Assembly (NCBI GenBank): GCA_020747015.1
Contig: JAGTJM010000012.1
Coordinates: 682,001 to 746,000 of the forward strand
Direction of reading: 5' to 3'
From: Pyrenochaeta sp. MPI-SDFR-AT-0127
Taxonomy: Eukaryota > Ascomycota > Dothideomycetes > Pleosporales > Cucurbitariaceae
DNA length: 64,000 nucleotides
Positions 42,440-55,371 of the stretch are shown here, one piece after another; the stretch's first letter is position 1, and every line of letters starts with the position of its first letter. A program made the translations under genes and the position numbers. A model generated the notes under the pieces. That model ran no database searches, was not told the DNA's origin, and saw only the letters and a program-made list of their open reading frames with translations.

Positions 42440-43876
42440 TCATGGGTGTCACAAAAACCTCCCCCTCCCAGCCCCTCTACCTTCGTACCCTTTCCAGGTC
42501 TTTGGTTGAAAGGGCACATTATTTACTTTGGGCAAGAGATTGGTGCTGAGATTGGTGCTTTGAATGATGTGAGCGTCCAAAGGCAGTAAAGGGAGCATGG
42601 GTGCCGTCTGGGGGGATGCATAGACTTGAGAGGTGGTTTGCTCCCGTACCGACGTCGAGCGGACAGACAGCAGCGCCGATATTGCATGTCGACAAGATTC
42701 CCAGGGCGGCGCGGTACCAAGCTCGCGGTCTCGTGATGACAATCTGCGGCCTCATGGGAAGACACGTCCTGTCGACCGAGTCAGCGTCTGATTAGACCGG
42801 ACAGCCCACGTTGACACGTTGGGGTAGGAAATAATTAGCGGGGCGCTTAATTATGTGGCGCATGACTGGGTGCAGCCGGTTGACGTGCAGATCAGAGTAC
42901 TGTTTGTTCTACTTCTAGAAGCCTTGTAGATTGCTAGCGGGGGGGGGGGGAAACAGGAGCTGACAAGGAACCATGTCCCAGGACGCCCAGCTGCAACGGC
43001 TCACATCTCGTGCAGCTTGCACAGGTTCCACGGCTTCCATGGCCCAGGCAAACCCCTGCCGTGGCACCCGGGCAGCAATTATGATATTGCAGTAGTTGCA
43101 AGCATCGAAAGCCCCCATTTCAGCCTATCGCCAGGCGCACCAGTCTTCGAAACGCAGCGAGCGCTTGGCAGCACTATGGACATGGCAGTGGTCAGGACAT
43201 GCCGACTTGGGGCTCGCTGGCCGCTGTCCGTGGTCGTCGTTGTGCCTCGCTTTAGGCTGAGGTGGCCTCTGGCCGCCAGACACGGTGGGTGCTTGCGGGC
43301 GCTGGTGGGCGTCGTGGGCGCTCGTTCCTTGCTGCACGCGGTTCTGTAAGCAAACGGCCATGGCGGTGGCCATGTGCCTCTGCTCTGCCCGGCGCTGCTT
43401 TGGCAGGATTGGAGGCAATTTATTGTCGAGCAGGCGCACGACTGGTGGAGGCAAAGCAACCTGGGCGTCTCTTGTTCGGCCGTCCACTCGCGGCCCCCTA
43501 CGGCCCTTGTCTGGCGCCGGTTTTGATTGTCTGAGCAGCAGTTGTGGAGTGCTCGACGCCCCATGTCATCCCCGCAATTCGCATCCCTCATCTCGCAACA
43601 GGCGGTTTGCAAGTCTCGTGGAGCTAACAGAGGCGAGATTTGCGGGCGATGCGGGCGATATAACCCATTGCTAGCCTGCCGTCTCACCTCGACACGGCTC
43701 TGCTGCCTCGCTCTCTCGCCTTGCTCTCGCCTCGCTCTCTTGCTTCTCTCTGGCTGCCCGGTCCATTCTCTCCAACCCTCGAGTCGTCGACTTCGCCGTG
43801 GCTGCACGCCGCAGAGCTTCGAGTGCAGCCAGCCCCCCGACCACCCCCCCGGCCGCCGCACATCCGTCCACCAATC
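42440..43876. other. Gene-free region and leader of the second Zn2Cys6 gene
   Basis: A stretch of 1.4 kb with a 12-G run at 42939-42950 and an increasingly C/T-rich plus strand towards the ATG. Open frames on both strands are low-complexity and not supported. Confidence 0.5.
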
Positions 43877-46145
43877 ATGGCTGCTATTACGCCTTCTCCA
43901 GATGTTAGTCCCGTGTCAGCAGCAACCACCAATGGACAGTTTCCGCGAGACTCCTTCTGCCTTAATCTTTCCACCCTGCCCGACACCAACAGCTTTGTCC
44001 TCAAGTCTGCCCTCCGCTCGCCCCATCTCCTCGACTCTCCGAATGGCCTTTTCTCTGCCGGTGCTTTGAGCAATCCTTTCAGGAAGCGGCCCCGCAACAT
44101 GTCTCAGTCCTCCGGAACAGACCGCGAAATGTCAAACGACACCCCACCCGCCCAGGCAAACGGTATCGCTCCCACGAGCAACGGCACCAACGGCACCAAC
44201 GGCACCAGCACAGAACCACGCCCAACCGCCAAAAAACGCCCAAGCACCGACACGATAGACTATCCTCGGCGGCGAGCAACCATAGCTGTACGTAGCCCAT
44301 ATGTTTACTCGCCATGTTTTTTGCTGCTCATCACAGAAGACTGACTCGTCTCACAGTGCGAAATATGCCGCTCAAGAAAATCACGCTGCGACGGTACAAG
44401 GCCAAAGTGCAGGCTGTGTACCGAACTGAACGCAGAATGCATTTATCGGGAGCCAGGCATCAAGCTGGATGCTGGCGACAAGCTGATTTTAGAGCACTTG
44501 AACCGCATCGAGGGCCTTCTTCAGTCAGGCCTCACCAATGGCTTTTCCTTGTCCTCACACTCGCCCGCTGCCAGCAACTCCACGAGCGACGACTTTCTCG
44601 CCCGTAGTACCGGTAATATGCCCCATTTGGGCATGGTGCAGCCGATTAACGGCATCGGAACTTGGACCAACCATCCTTCCAACATTTCCACCATGCCCAA
44701 GACGCACAACACGGCAGCCTTGAACTTGTTGTCCTCGCCCATGATTAGAGAGCTCGTCTCACGCCCCTATGACCCCAAAATCTTGCTCCAGCTTGAGATG
44801 ACCCGCGATTCGGTCAGCCTCGGCACCTCTCGAGGACTAGATCTATCAAACACTGGAGCCTATGTTCAAGCATACTTCGAGAGGGTAAACGTATTCTATG
44901 CCTGCGTGAATCCCTACACATGGAGCGGATACTACCAGACCGCGCTCAGCCACGGATTTCGCGATGGACCTGAGAGCTGCATCGTCCTTTTGGTCCTTGC
45001 CCTCGGTCATGCTGGAAGCACCGGCAGCATAACGCAGCAGAGCCCCGAGAAAGATCCTCCGGGTTTGGCATATTTTGCTGCGGCTTGGAGTCTTCTTCCT
45101 AGCGTCATGACAAGAAACAACATGGTTGCTGCACAATGTCAAATTCTGGCCGCAGCATACTTGGTTTACCTTGTACGTCCCGTGGAAGCCTGGAACGTGT
45201 TATCAGGTGCAAGCATGAAATTGCAGCTGCTCCTAAGCGCACCTGGAAGAGTCTCTCCCGCCGAAGAAGAGTTGGGCAAGAGAGTGTATTGGAACGCGGT
45301 GATGATCGAGAGCGACCTCCTAGCGGAACTTGACTTGCCACATTCGGGAATCGCACAGTTCGAAGAGGGTTTCTCATTGCCCACAGGCTTTGAAGATCTT
45401 GGGACCGAGGCGGTTGGCCGAGACGAGTTATGGTACTTCCTTGCTGAAATTGCTCTACGGAGACTGCTCAATCGCGTTAGCTCCATGCTGTATATTCGAA
45501 CGACACCATATTCAAAAGGGCCCGCCGCCACCTCCATTGCGCAGCTCGACCCACTAGTAGTTGAGTTGGATTACCAACTGAATCAGTGGTACGCAGGACT
45601 ACCGCCAGCAATGCAGTTCCCACTCGATCGGGTCCCATTACAAAATCCGGTTCAAACCGTTTTGCGACTCCGGTACTTCGCATGCCGCACCATCATATTC
45701 CGACCATATGTACTTCTTGTCCTGCAAGATGAAAGCTTGGCCATGGATTCGAGCGTACAGGATAATTGTCACAAATGCTTAGAGGCATGTGTTCGTCAGC
45801 TGGAATACATCACCGCACACCATGCGGGTCACCTTCCGTATCTGTTCCAAGGGGCTCTCTCGTATGTCCACACACTCTCTCTAGACTTTGGTCGGTATAC
45901 TTACATGCTTCGATAGTATCATTTCACAGACTCTTCTCATAATGGGCGCGACAATGACGCCTTCGCTGTCTCAACTGCTTCCTCCACCTGCAACTATGGA
46001 CGACATCATCAATAATGTTGTTCTCGAGATGGAACGCTACGCTCATCTTGCACCCAGTCTCCGTCTCTCGGCGGAGATCATTCGTGAAGCAGAGTCAAAG
46101 CGACAAATGTGGCTTCGTACCGCAGGTCTAAAGTTTGAGGTCTGA
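43877..46145 (+). CDS. Zn2Cys6 transcription factor (second in window)
   Basis: A GAL4-type regulator of 714 residues. Exons are 43877-44287, 44357-45861 and 45917-46145. The zinc cluster opens exon 2: CEICRSRKSRC, then KCRLCTELNAEC, with cysteines near residues 138-165, followed by a short linker and a coil (DKLILEHLNRIEGLLQSG). The N-terminus is Ser/Pro/Asn-rich with a repeated NGTNGT tract. The fungal transcription factor domain shows VNVFYACVNPYTWSGYYQTA, AAYLVYLVRPVEAWNVLSGA, GKRVYWNAVMIESDLLAELDLPHSG and RLRYFACRTIIFRPYV. The intron at 45862-45916 (55 bp) must be removed to reach SQTLLIMGATM; reading through ends early. I chose the ATG at 43877 over the open upstream frame (43721), whose residues are low-complexity. 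The target pathway is unknown. Confidence 0.9.
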
Positions 46146-49065
46146 ACATTCTGCATCCAATCCTCAGGTACATCTCGACACACCAGAAGAAGCATGCAAC
46201 ATGCATGCAACCACCCACCTCCATCAGAAAGAGACAACATGACTTCTATCGACAAAATATTCATTGCTCTGTGATAGGTGTACGCCTGCCGCTTCACTCA
46301 ATCCTGCATGCTTTAGATCAGCAAGAAACCGACATCTCGGCACCACAAGCGGCTCCTTTCTGAACCCAGACGTGGGTTGAAACATAGGCAAGGATGCGAC
46401 AACCGTACGCTTGGTTCAACCATTCCTTAAATGGATACAATACCTGTGTTGTCGAGCTTGGACGTGGGCGATGTCAACGCGAAAGGATCTATTGGCTAAA
46501 CCCATGAGATTGCGCATCCTAAGGGGATGTCCGTTGGTCTACGTCTGGCCGTGAAGAGGTAGTGTGATTGAATCTCACTTTCAGAGGCCTCAAACTCCAG
46601 CCGAACATAGAACGCCCATGGTGTACTTTTCTGAGCACACCGCACTGAAGTTGGCGCAATGTCGCCACAAGTGATAGACTGCACAAGGTCTCAAGTAAAT
46701 TCAATACGTGGTACGAGATCATGCGACTACGCCACCATGCCGTGCATCGTGGCGAAGCACTGCTAGTTGGGCTCAAATGCGTGTCACAACAAAGAGGATA
46801 GGGAAGATCTTCGCGGTACCAGGATGTACCACATTTGAGGTCAGACTTGGTACGGAACGGTGGCTTGAGCCGCTGTAATCATGTCTGCACAATGATGGGC
46901 CGTCATAATGAATATATCAATGCTCCCACATAACGGTAGATGTTCGGGAATGAGAGGTGTACGATATATGAATATACTCAAGATGACGCGCATTGTGGGG
47001 GTGACCTAACCATTCCTACGAAATAATCGTCTTACAATCCTAGTGCTGTTTCATTCCACGCCCTGCACCAAGTGCCCAAATTTTCTGAAGACGGACAATT
47101 CTTCGGCGCGCTGCGCGCGTGAACACACAGTGCTCAGCGCAAATCCCGGATCACTGCAATATGATTCCGATATTAATAAGGCTTGACTATGCAACACGAC
47201 TACATGAGACCAGGATCAGGGGTCTAAAAAGGCTGATTTGGCTGCACCCCACAGGTTCGACTTTACCCGAACACTACTCGCCGGGACTTCTGGAAGATGA
47301 GTGGAAGTTTCAAGATTTCCCACATCGCAAGGGTAGTTTCTAGTGTGCTGCAGCGGCAACGAGAGGCCCGACAAGGTAACAGTAGTGCATTCCCCGGAGC
47401 GCAGTGAACACATACGGTATGGGGGGAAGGGCTTGGGGTCGTATTGTAGAACACTTACCAGATTAAGAAGCAATCGGAAGTGCTTGCGAGTCTCTCCTAA
47501 GCAGGAACATCATTGCCGATGACTTATGACTACCATGTTGGCATCTCCAAGAGCAAAAGCGGCCAGAGGGCCATGACCGATCGCGAGAGCACCTCTGCAC
47601 TACTTGCATCAGCCATGGCTGAAAGCTATCTTCTTGGTTTGACCGACAGCCAATACTTTGTGGCTGCAATGATTTGAATTATGTTCGTGGACTTGGACAC
47701 ATGTAAGCCTTCCGCTTAATCCTTCAGATACTTCTTGGCCAAGCTAGCAATGACAGCTCATGGCTGCAGGATGTGTTTCTATACAGTGTGCCAATGAGCG
47801 TTGTCCTGGCCGTTGTCTGCTGTTGTTGTCGGCTGCCAAGGTCCCTGGAAGTGTCAAGGGCCTACCAGACTTGGTTGATCTTCCAAAGATCATAGCCTAG
47901 TAGATTTGGCGCCGTTTTTGCTTCCTGCATGGCTTCTAACTTGTTTGAGGATTCCCCCGGCATAGACATACGCGGCATGCAAGGGTCATGATTGGGTCGC
48001 TGGATGCAGTGACGCCACAAACGGGATAGACGGCTTTGTTTTCCGCCAGCAGCAACAGGACCATCACCACCACCACCAAAAGATTTCCATTCTCAGATAA
48101 GGGCGTGTGCGCGAGGCAATTGTTGAGAGCTGTAGGTATTGTGGTTGCTTCTGGAGTTGACGCACCTTGAAGCGCAATCATGCCTGGGTCATAGTGCCGC
48201 GAACACATCAGTATACAGTACTTATGACGATCGTTCGGCGGTATAGCAATGTAAACCAAGTATTCTGGAATGGGACTAGAAAGATTGTGCATAGACATGC
48301 AGATGACATCCCATCTTAATCGGAACAAATTACCATTGGCGAGCTACAGGTACTGCATTCGTAGTATAAGGTGACTACTATGCAGGAAACGTCTTGGGAG
48401 TGAACAGCATCTCCGGGGCGAATCTTGTCGCCTAACCCAAATCCTGAGGGCAGTGAAGCCAGTCATCATGTAGCTTCTTGGTTCGTCATTCCATCAGGCT
48501 GTAGGTGATCATGATCTCGTGAGAATCTGGGCAGCTGATACGGAGTCATTTTGCCTGTGACTGACATGGTCAGCTGAGCTAGCGGGAATGTTTGAATGAA
48601 CGACTGTGTCACTGCTGCCAGAGAGTGGACTTTTGTAGTCAGGTAGCTATACCCCATTCATGAAAGAGGTGACGCTTTGCATAAGAGATTGGCAAAACGA
48701 CCAGTGTCAGAGATATAAATGTGGACTTGAAAGCCTAGTGGGTAGAAGATGACGTTGGCTAGTGTTGTTTTCGCTATTGTTCTTCTACGCGATTTCACCC
48801 GCCGCTCCTAAATGGTTCATGGCTACCTTGTTGGATTTCTGGACAATGAAGACTGCAATGATGAGGAAGTCTCCTGGTACAATTCTTGCGAGGCAAATTG
48901 AGGCTTGACACGTCGCGCCGTTACACCTGCATTACGTAGCATTCGCATGAGACGTACTTTACTTCAGGATGCACGTAGTGATGATTTCCTGCTCTATGAT
49001 AGACCATCATAAATCCGAGCATGGGGTGCTATATAAAACGCATTTTAAAACAAATACCCTTCTGT
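46146..49065. other. Long gene-poor region
   Basis: A stretch of 2.9 kb in which I see no convincing gene on either strand, only scattered frames below 130 codons with no recognisable motif. A CCACCA microsatellite is near 48065-48079. Confidence 0.45.
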
Positions 49066-50136
49066 CTACCGATACTTGGAGACAACCTTCCTCCTCTTTT
49101 CAAAAGCATCACCTGCTACTGAACCAGACCCACGAGGTCCATCTCCAATCGGCCGCTTCCTACTCTTTTCCAAAGTTCCTAGCTTGCCACCCTTCTTTTG
49201 CGTTAGCTGCTCAATGCGGTCTATACCAGCACCCAAACTCCGCCATTCCTCACCGCCAAACCCCCCATCACGCTGTCGTGCTCGCTTCGCTTGCTCCTTC
49301 TTGCTCTCTGGCGCCAGGCGCGTAAAATTAGATTCTTCATACTCTCTCCGCTCGGCTTCTTCGCGTCGCTCTTTCTCAGACTTTGTATGGCGGCCGCCAT
49401 GAGTGATAGTACTTCCAATGCTCGGTTCTGCAACGGGTGCGGATGACAATTCGGTCGCAATGAACTCGTCTAAGGTTGCTGATTTACCAGGTCTTCGGTC
49501 TCGTCGGGCTTCTCGGCTTTCGGTGGTCGGCATGGCCATTGGTGTGACCTTTGGTGGCCTGTAGATACCATCTTTGGTAGACTCTCTTTCTTTCTCATCT
49601 GCGGCTTCTGTCTTCATCCTTGCGATAGCAGCTCTCCTTGGTGCAAATGACATCTCTTCATCATCTTCTGTTTGCGCCGAAACGCTTGATTCTGCGTCGC
49701 TGATGTCCGACTCGGATCCAATATCTGCTTTACTAGTTCGTGATTTTGACTTTGTAGTGATTCGAGTAGTGCGTCGAGTAGCATCATCGGCAGTCTGAAT
49801 GATCTTGTCGATATTGTACTTAAGACGATTCTCTAGGGGTCGAACTCCTTTTTCGAGATACACCCGTAGCTCGATAAGCTTTTGTACAATTTCATCCTCT
49901 GGATGAAGCTTCTGCTCTTGCCAATCTTCAGTAGGATCAGATCGAGATCTAAGCTTGAGAATTATGAGAAAAACGAGGTTTTGTAGATAGGAGAGTAGTA
50001 GCTCGTTTTTCACATTCATTAATGAGATGCCTTCCTTGGGCGGAACGATGTTGTCGCTGGGTAGAGCTTCAGCAGCGGAACGGATCGAAGAAGTAAGTGT
50101 CGCAAGTAGCGACTCTAAAGAGTTATCGACTGCCAT
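49066..50136 (-). CDS. lcp5: U3 snoRNP-associated protein Lcp5/neuroguidin (Sas10/Utp3/C1D family)
   Basis: A small-subunit processome factor needed for 18S rRNA maturation. It is a single exon of 356 residues; I start at MAVDNSLESLLATL (50136) because the 44 upstream residues are not family-like. The Sas10/C1D domain is seen as VKNELLLSYLQNLVFLIILKL and RVYLEKGVRPLENRLKYNIDKII. The middle is Ser/Asp-rich. The C-terminal Lcp5 block has GIYRPPKVTPMAMPTTESRE, KSATLDEFIATELS and VAEPSIGSTI, then basic, coiled sequence ending KRRKVVSKYR. Together with Dbp3 it makes two rRNA-processing genes in the window, 20 kb apart. Confidence 0.9.
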   Translation of the reverse strand: MAVDNSLESLLATLTSSIRSAAEALPSDNIVPPKEGISLMNVKNELLLSYLQNLVFLIILKLRSRSDPTEDWQEQKLHPEDEIVQKLIELRVYLEKGVRPLENRLKYNIDKIIQTADDATRRTTRITTKSKSRTSKADIGSESDISDAESSVSAQTEDDEEMSFAPRRAAIARMKTEAADEKERESTKDGIYRPPKVTPMAMPTTESREARRDRRPGKSATLDEFIATELSSAPVAEPSIGSTITHGGRHTKSEKERREEAERREYEESNFTRLAPESKKEQAKRARQRDGGFGGEEWRSLGAGIDRIEQLTQKKGGKLGTLEKSRKRPIGDGPRGSGSVAGDAFEKRRKVVSKYR

Positions 50137-51572
50137 GGTCTTCGAAAGCCAGGTTGTAGTATCGCGAGGAGTCCAAATGTCGCAAAACGCAAGAAATTTT
50201 AGCGCGAAATATGGGTGCCAAGGCGCTAGTATGGCTTCGCATATAACAATTGTCTGTGCTCTGCACACAACTCAGACTTGAAGAAGCACTATTGGATACA
50301 AAGCATGCATACTTCGTACAATCATGGTTTCCAGGAATGCTCGTTTGGCACTGTGGTCTCCCAAATGTAGTATCGACCAGATCGTTGATAAACTTGGAAC
50401 GCCACGACGAACGATCATACATGTTTGAGCGGGTGAATCTCAACAATCCCAGTCGGGAGGACATGATGAGATTATGACATTTAAGGAATGGTGCACTGAG
50501 TTCGCATATTTTTGGCTTCCAATTCCCAATAATGTTGCCCGTCGATCTCAACAATATCATGAATCTAGTCACATCTAACACTACCTGATCGAGCAGAGAG
50601 ACATGATTCGAGTCAATTATCATCAATAAGCCGGAAAACTTGAACAAAATAATATAGAATATCTCTATCACATACTACCCTTTTTGAGCTGATCCGGAAT
50701 CTCAACCGGCTACTGCTTGGTGCTTGGTTCGGACTTTTGCGGTGGCGTTTCGGAAAACGGTTATGAAAAGGGCGTGGACCATAGTTCGCTTCCCTGATAG
50801 AAAGTCTAATATGTCGCAACCTTCATGCATATTGCCGTCCATCCCAATAGCCAAAGCAAACAGATGCGAAGTAAGTCGGCGGCAGGCGGTTGCAAACTTG
50901 AGACAATATTGTTGGGACGATAGGGGTGCATATTAATTGTGTGGTGCAAAGGAAACTATCCTACGCCATACCTAAGTTCACTCAAAAACCTATGGGTTCG
51001 ATATGTTATGAGCATACGGCGATTCTGATGCCCCATACCTAACAAATTTTACTAAACGGTTATTTGTTCTGCAAGGCAACGGCCATAGACGAAATTTCAC
51101 TAAGTCTGAAAGACCCAGTGACCGCCCTGTCATGGATCTGTGATCATACCCAGATTGCACTTTGATCAGACAAATTTAGTAGAAGACGGTGAAAGGTGAG
51201 AGAAGGGCGATTGTCCAAATGTTTTCCACGGTCATTTATTCATTAAGTAATTTAGGGCACATCGCTTTTCTTCCATCAATGCGATTTGCAGCCCCCTATT
51301 ATACATTTTTCCATGTGTCATGTCACCAAAACGCACACCAACCTTTCTCCAAAAGAAATCAGAGCAATAAGCGATCTTGGGTAATTGTGCTCTAAATGAT
51401 GAATTCAATGATGAACGCCTAAATTGCTTGTTTTTGGTATCCCTATTTGACACCATAATCCGACCCAAACCAATCGACGCCGATGCTATGCATTCATTCG
51501 CAGTGGTAGTCCGCTTCCGAAAGGGGTCAATGCTTCCAACGCCTGCAAATATGCGCACATAAGTATTTTTTT
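50137..51572. other. Intergenic region between cul3 3' end and lcp5 promoter
   Basis: AT-rich, no gene seen. The part next to 50137 is the lcp5 promoter. A T9 run sits at the end of cul3. Confidence 0.5.
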
Positions 51573-54302
51573 TTACGCCAGGTATCGATACGAGTCCACC
51601 ATAGCCCCTTCCATACGCTCAAGATATTCGCGCTCGATCAATGATTCGATACGTTTCTTGATCATGTTTACCTCCGGCTTGAATTGTGCTGCTAATTGAC
51701 CAAGTGTCTCCATAACAAGCTGTTGATGCGAAAGCTCTTTGCGTTGTCTGTCATATCGTGAGTAAAAGCTCGGGCCAGCAACTGGGTGAGAACATACTTC
51801 ATGATCCGCACGATAGCAGCTTCAATACAAAATTGTCGGGAATCGTCATTCTTTTTCTCGGTTTCTCTTCGCTCACGATCGCTCTCAACCTTGTTGCCAC
51901 TGCTGACAACACCGACCTTGATTTTTACAAATTTGCCATTGAAACTTTCATTAAATAAAAATTTATCAGTCGGCTTAACGTCCTTGGACATGGGCTCCTT
52001 TATTAGAATGCGAGTCTTTGGTGCCACGGCGAGCGACTGCAGATTTCTGGTGAGATCGTTGTGTGGGATGTTTGTTTGAGCCTGGATTTCCTCAAAGGTC
52101 AAGTGCTGATCTGCGGGAAGCTCGTTGAACAGAAGCAGGATGACCATGCCATAAGTCGACACGTTAAGATCATGTCGGCGTTCCTTAAACGATCCATCTT
52201 TCTGTTGTACCTTTGGAAATACAGCCTTGATATCTGCTGAGCCCATATTGGCCAGCCAGGTAAGCTGTCGTCCAGAGTGCTTCTCGCTGTAGAACTTCTC
52301 GAAACCTCGCTTGATCTTGTCCACAACTACCGGAAAATTACACCGAGGCCGTTGATCTTCTTCATCTGCGGCAACACCGCCCATGGTTTCTAGAGGCCAT
52401 GTCATGCTAGTTAGCACATTTATTGCGAGCTCTATACGCTTTGGATCCTTCTCTCCTAGGCCTTCGACGTGCTTTTTGAATCCGGCGGTCAACTCCTCAG
52501 ATATGGTCATGTCTTTGAACATTGCCTCTAGCTTCAATGTGAAGTTGTTTCCGAGCTCAATCTTCATCTTGGAGATCATCTGCTTCTCTACCTCATTGCT
52601 GATGGATTTGTTCATCAGAAGTCGCCGACAGAGATGCTTCTTGTAGTAGCGTTCGAAGAGATCCTTATCCTGGACGTACCGTAGTAGAATAATGGCCTTC
52701 TCTAATACGGTGTCAATCTCCGTCTCGGTCTTGCCCTTAATGCCTTTTTTCATGTTCTCATCGATGAAGAGCGAGATATACTCGGATGATCGTGGAAATG
52801 TTGGAGAATTAATAAATTCAGTAAAACTCCTTGTTTGAGCCTGCTGTAACAGCGCATCCGATTCGAATGAATCTCGCCAAATTTTGTCGAATTTGTCTTT
52901 CAAGGACAGTACGTCATCTACCCACCTGATGGCCGCGACTGTTTGTTGGTTGAGGCTCTTTTCTTGGGCTGTGCCTCTACCTTTTTCTGCAATGTCTGCC
53001 ACTGGTATTACGGGAAGAGCTTGTGAGGCAATAATAGCATCGTTGTTAATTTCCGAGCCCATATCAACGATTCGCTTCTGAATGGCTCTTGTGGTCTCGG
53101 CCTTCTTGTCGTCCACACGCTTATTCAAATCGTAAATTAGATTTAGCTCCTCAAGCCTATCGTTATCAATCATGAAGCGAACCCCGCTCTCCATCTCTAC
53201 CAGCTCGTGTATTCGATTCTTGATCAGCTCATCTTCAACGACCCTTTGAATCTTGGCTCCGGTGGTATCCAGCAGAGTCTGCTTGCATCGCTCATCTTCC
53301 TCGTATATCCTTTGACGTGCATGCTTGCAGTATGCGCCAGCATCGGAATCTCGTAGGAGAAGCTCCGATTCGTTCCGGTAGAAAGCCCTACTGCTGTCAA
53401 GGTATTCTTTCTCGAAAGAGGTATTATAGAGACGCTGGTCCTCTGACTCTACATCGTCCTCGTGTAGGCCTTCAAGCATCCACACACAAGATTTGATGAG
53501 GTGCTTGTCGATGATATCGCCGTCCCGTTCCATCTGAATCTGGTCGAGGATGATGTGGTTCAGGAGGCCCAGGATTGCTCGATTATCAGTATGAGATAGT
53601 TGCGAGTTTAGAATTTCATCACGAAATAGGACCATGGAGGCGTTGAAGATGGAGGGCCGCCGATGGTCTGCACAATAGACGCGATCCTTTATGCAGGCGA
53701 CATTAGCCACCGTATCACAATTGTGATTGTTATCGAAAGGAGATTTTCTTACCATGTACATTAAGACATCTGCCAGCATGCTCGTGCAGACTTGGTGGTC
53801 GCCCCAAGCTTGCTTGAGTCCCTTCAAGAACTTTTCGCCAGCCACACGACGCTCGTTGGTGGTGGTTGCGCCGACGCTCTGCTGATTCGCGAGGAGATTT
53901 GGCGAAAGCAGCTGTTGGATTGATGCGCGGACCTCGCTACTGAGCCAGTTTCGCTCAAACTCGTGGACCTTGTTGTACAGGTTCTCGCCCTTCTTCTTGA
54001 GGACGATGCGGTAGGCATGGCGGTACAGCTCTTCGTAAGAAAGCTTTGAAGCATTCTTGGTGTGGATTTCTCGAAAGGCAGCTTCAATGGTTGCCCACGT
54101 GTTTTCGAAATCGATCTCATCACCGTGCAGGCCCTGTATTCGCAGCATTGTTAGTGTGTGGGATTACGGTGGCTAGGAGCTTGTAATGTGACAGCAGCAT
54201 CCATCCACTGAGCCAGGATGAAGGTGAAGGTGAAGGTAGCAGAGGTGTCAGACATACCCTGCGCGGTGGACGTATGCGTTGCCTGCCGCGTCCTGCTATC
54301 AT
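51573..54302 (-). CDS. cul3: Cullin-3 ubiquitin ligase scaffold
   Basis: Scaffold of BTB-type cullin-RING ligases. Exon 1 is 54302-54258 (15 residues, MIAGRGRQRIRPPRR), the intron 54257-54134 (124 bp), exon 2 is 54133-51798, the intron 51797-51748 (50 bp), and exon 3 is 51747-51573; the product is 851 residues. The N-terminal NTWATIEAAFREIHTKN and LSYEELYRHAYRIVLKKKGE are cullin-3-like. The cullin homology domain shows RYYKKHLCRRLL and STYGMVILLLFNE. Exon 3 supplies the neddylation domain: IVRIMKQRKELSHQQLV, FKPEVNMIKKRIESLIEREY and the terminal SYRYLA, with the acceptor lysine in VNMIKKRI. If the last intron is ignored the reading runs in the wrong frame and loses the neddylation site. Confidence 0.95.
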
Positions 54303-54700
54303 GTCGCCGCGAGTGCTTCACTTGAGAAGGATGGATGGGCGCTTGCGTTGTGCGGGCGATGGTTGACGAAGCGAAGGATGAAGGTTCGGTGGCGATGCGA
54401 TGGCAGAAGATTGGTGTTCCCAGGCAAGAGGCAGAGGCGTGCATGTACCGGCCGCCGATAGCCAAAGTGAAGGAACAGCAGTCGTGGCGGTGCGGGTGAG
54501 CGGCGTCGAAACTCAGGCTTCGCGATCTCAGCGGGGGTCCGTTGCCGGCCGGAAGCAACGCTGGAACATCGTCATGGCTTGGCGCTCGGTGAAGATGGAT
54601 TTTGGCCGCTGCCCTCACTACGGAACGACGCATTTACTCTCAGTAAGGCCTTGAACCCGGACCCGTTCCTTCGGCCCTACACTGCTTGTATGCCATTGCA
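54303..54700. promoter_or_regulatory. Shared promoter of cul3 and zim17
   Basis: A divergent promoter of 398 bp, GC-rich, with no clear TATA box. Open frames across it are not credible genes. Confidence 0.4.
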
Positions 54701-55371
54701 ATGCACACTCCAGCGTCCTTGTTGTACGCGCTTGCCAGGACAGCGGCGCCTCGTGCTGCCCGCGCTCTTCACGCAGAACGCATTCCAGCACCCGCACAGC
54801 GCCGCTACCACACGCCGCGAGCGGCAGCTGCCACTCGCCCTTCGTGCCTTCGAGCGCCAGCCCGACTCCCTTCCACAGCCGCCCGCTTCAAATCCAGCGC
54901 AGCCTCGCCCACGTCGACGACGGCCCCAGAATCGCGGCTAGACCGAGACCAGGTCCCGTCTTACGAGCTCACTTTCACATGCAATGTCTGCAAGACTCGC
55001 TCGTCGCATCGCTTATCAAAACAGGGTTACCATCAGGGAACAGTGCTGATAGCATGCCCAGACTGCAAGAATAGGCACTTGATCAGTGACCATCTCAAGG
55101 TACGCCAGGAAGCTCGAGGCTTAGAGTCATTGGTCCCTGATACCTAATGTTGAGGCAGGTCTTTTCAGACAAATCTGTGACGGTCGAGGATCTCATGCGG
55201 GACAAGGGTCATCTCGTCAAGAAAGGCTCTTTGGGCGCAGAAGGCGATGTTGAATTTTGGGACGACGGCAGCTCCACGCCTCGCTCCGCACACTTCCACC
55301 CTGACTCCAAGCCTAAGGGCGACGATCGCTTCACCGAACAAGCCGCATCATCAAAATCATCACAAGACTGA
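54701..55371 (+). CDS. zim17: Mitochondrial DNL-type zinc finger protein Zim17/Tim15
   Basis: A matrix co-chaperone that keeps mitochondrial Hsp70 soluble and supports protein import. Exon 1 is 54701-55099, the intron is 55100-55158 (59 bp, CTAAT branch), and exon 2 is 55159-55371; the product is 203 residues. The first 75 residues are rich in Ala, Arg and Pro with almost no acids, as expected for a presequence. The zinc domain is YELTFTCNVCKTRSSHRLSK, then ACPDCKNRHLISDHL (two CxxC pairs), and after the intron VEDLMRDKGH, followed by a charged tail. The DNL hallmark is present as NRHLISDHL (the family usually has NLIADHL). The retained intron would end the protein just after the zinc domain. 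Confidence 0.93.

Noticed and set aside
43079..43861. 260-codon minus-strand frame upstream of the second Zn2Cys6 gene
   Set aside because: Arg/Gln/Ser-rich low-complexity reading opposite a pyrimidine-rich leader; no domain, and overlapping open frames on both strands.
43721..43876. Upstream in-frame extension of the second Zn2Cys6 factor
   Set aside because: 52 residues of Ser/Pro/Leu low complexity from the leader; MAAITPSPDVSP at 43877 is a more natural start, though not proven.
46146..49065. Possible decayed transposon or RIP-mutated block
   Set aside because: Gene-poor, but I see no terminal repeats, no transposase or polymerase remnants and no strong AT shift by eye; a computed RIP index would be needed.
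51692..51797. Read-through C-terminus of cullin-3 ending at 51692
   Set aside because: The frame crosses a GTATGT...ACAG intron. Splicing 51798 to 51747 restores the complete neddylation domain.
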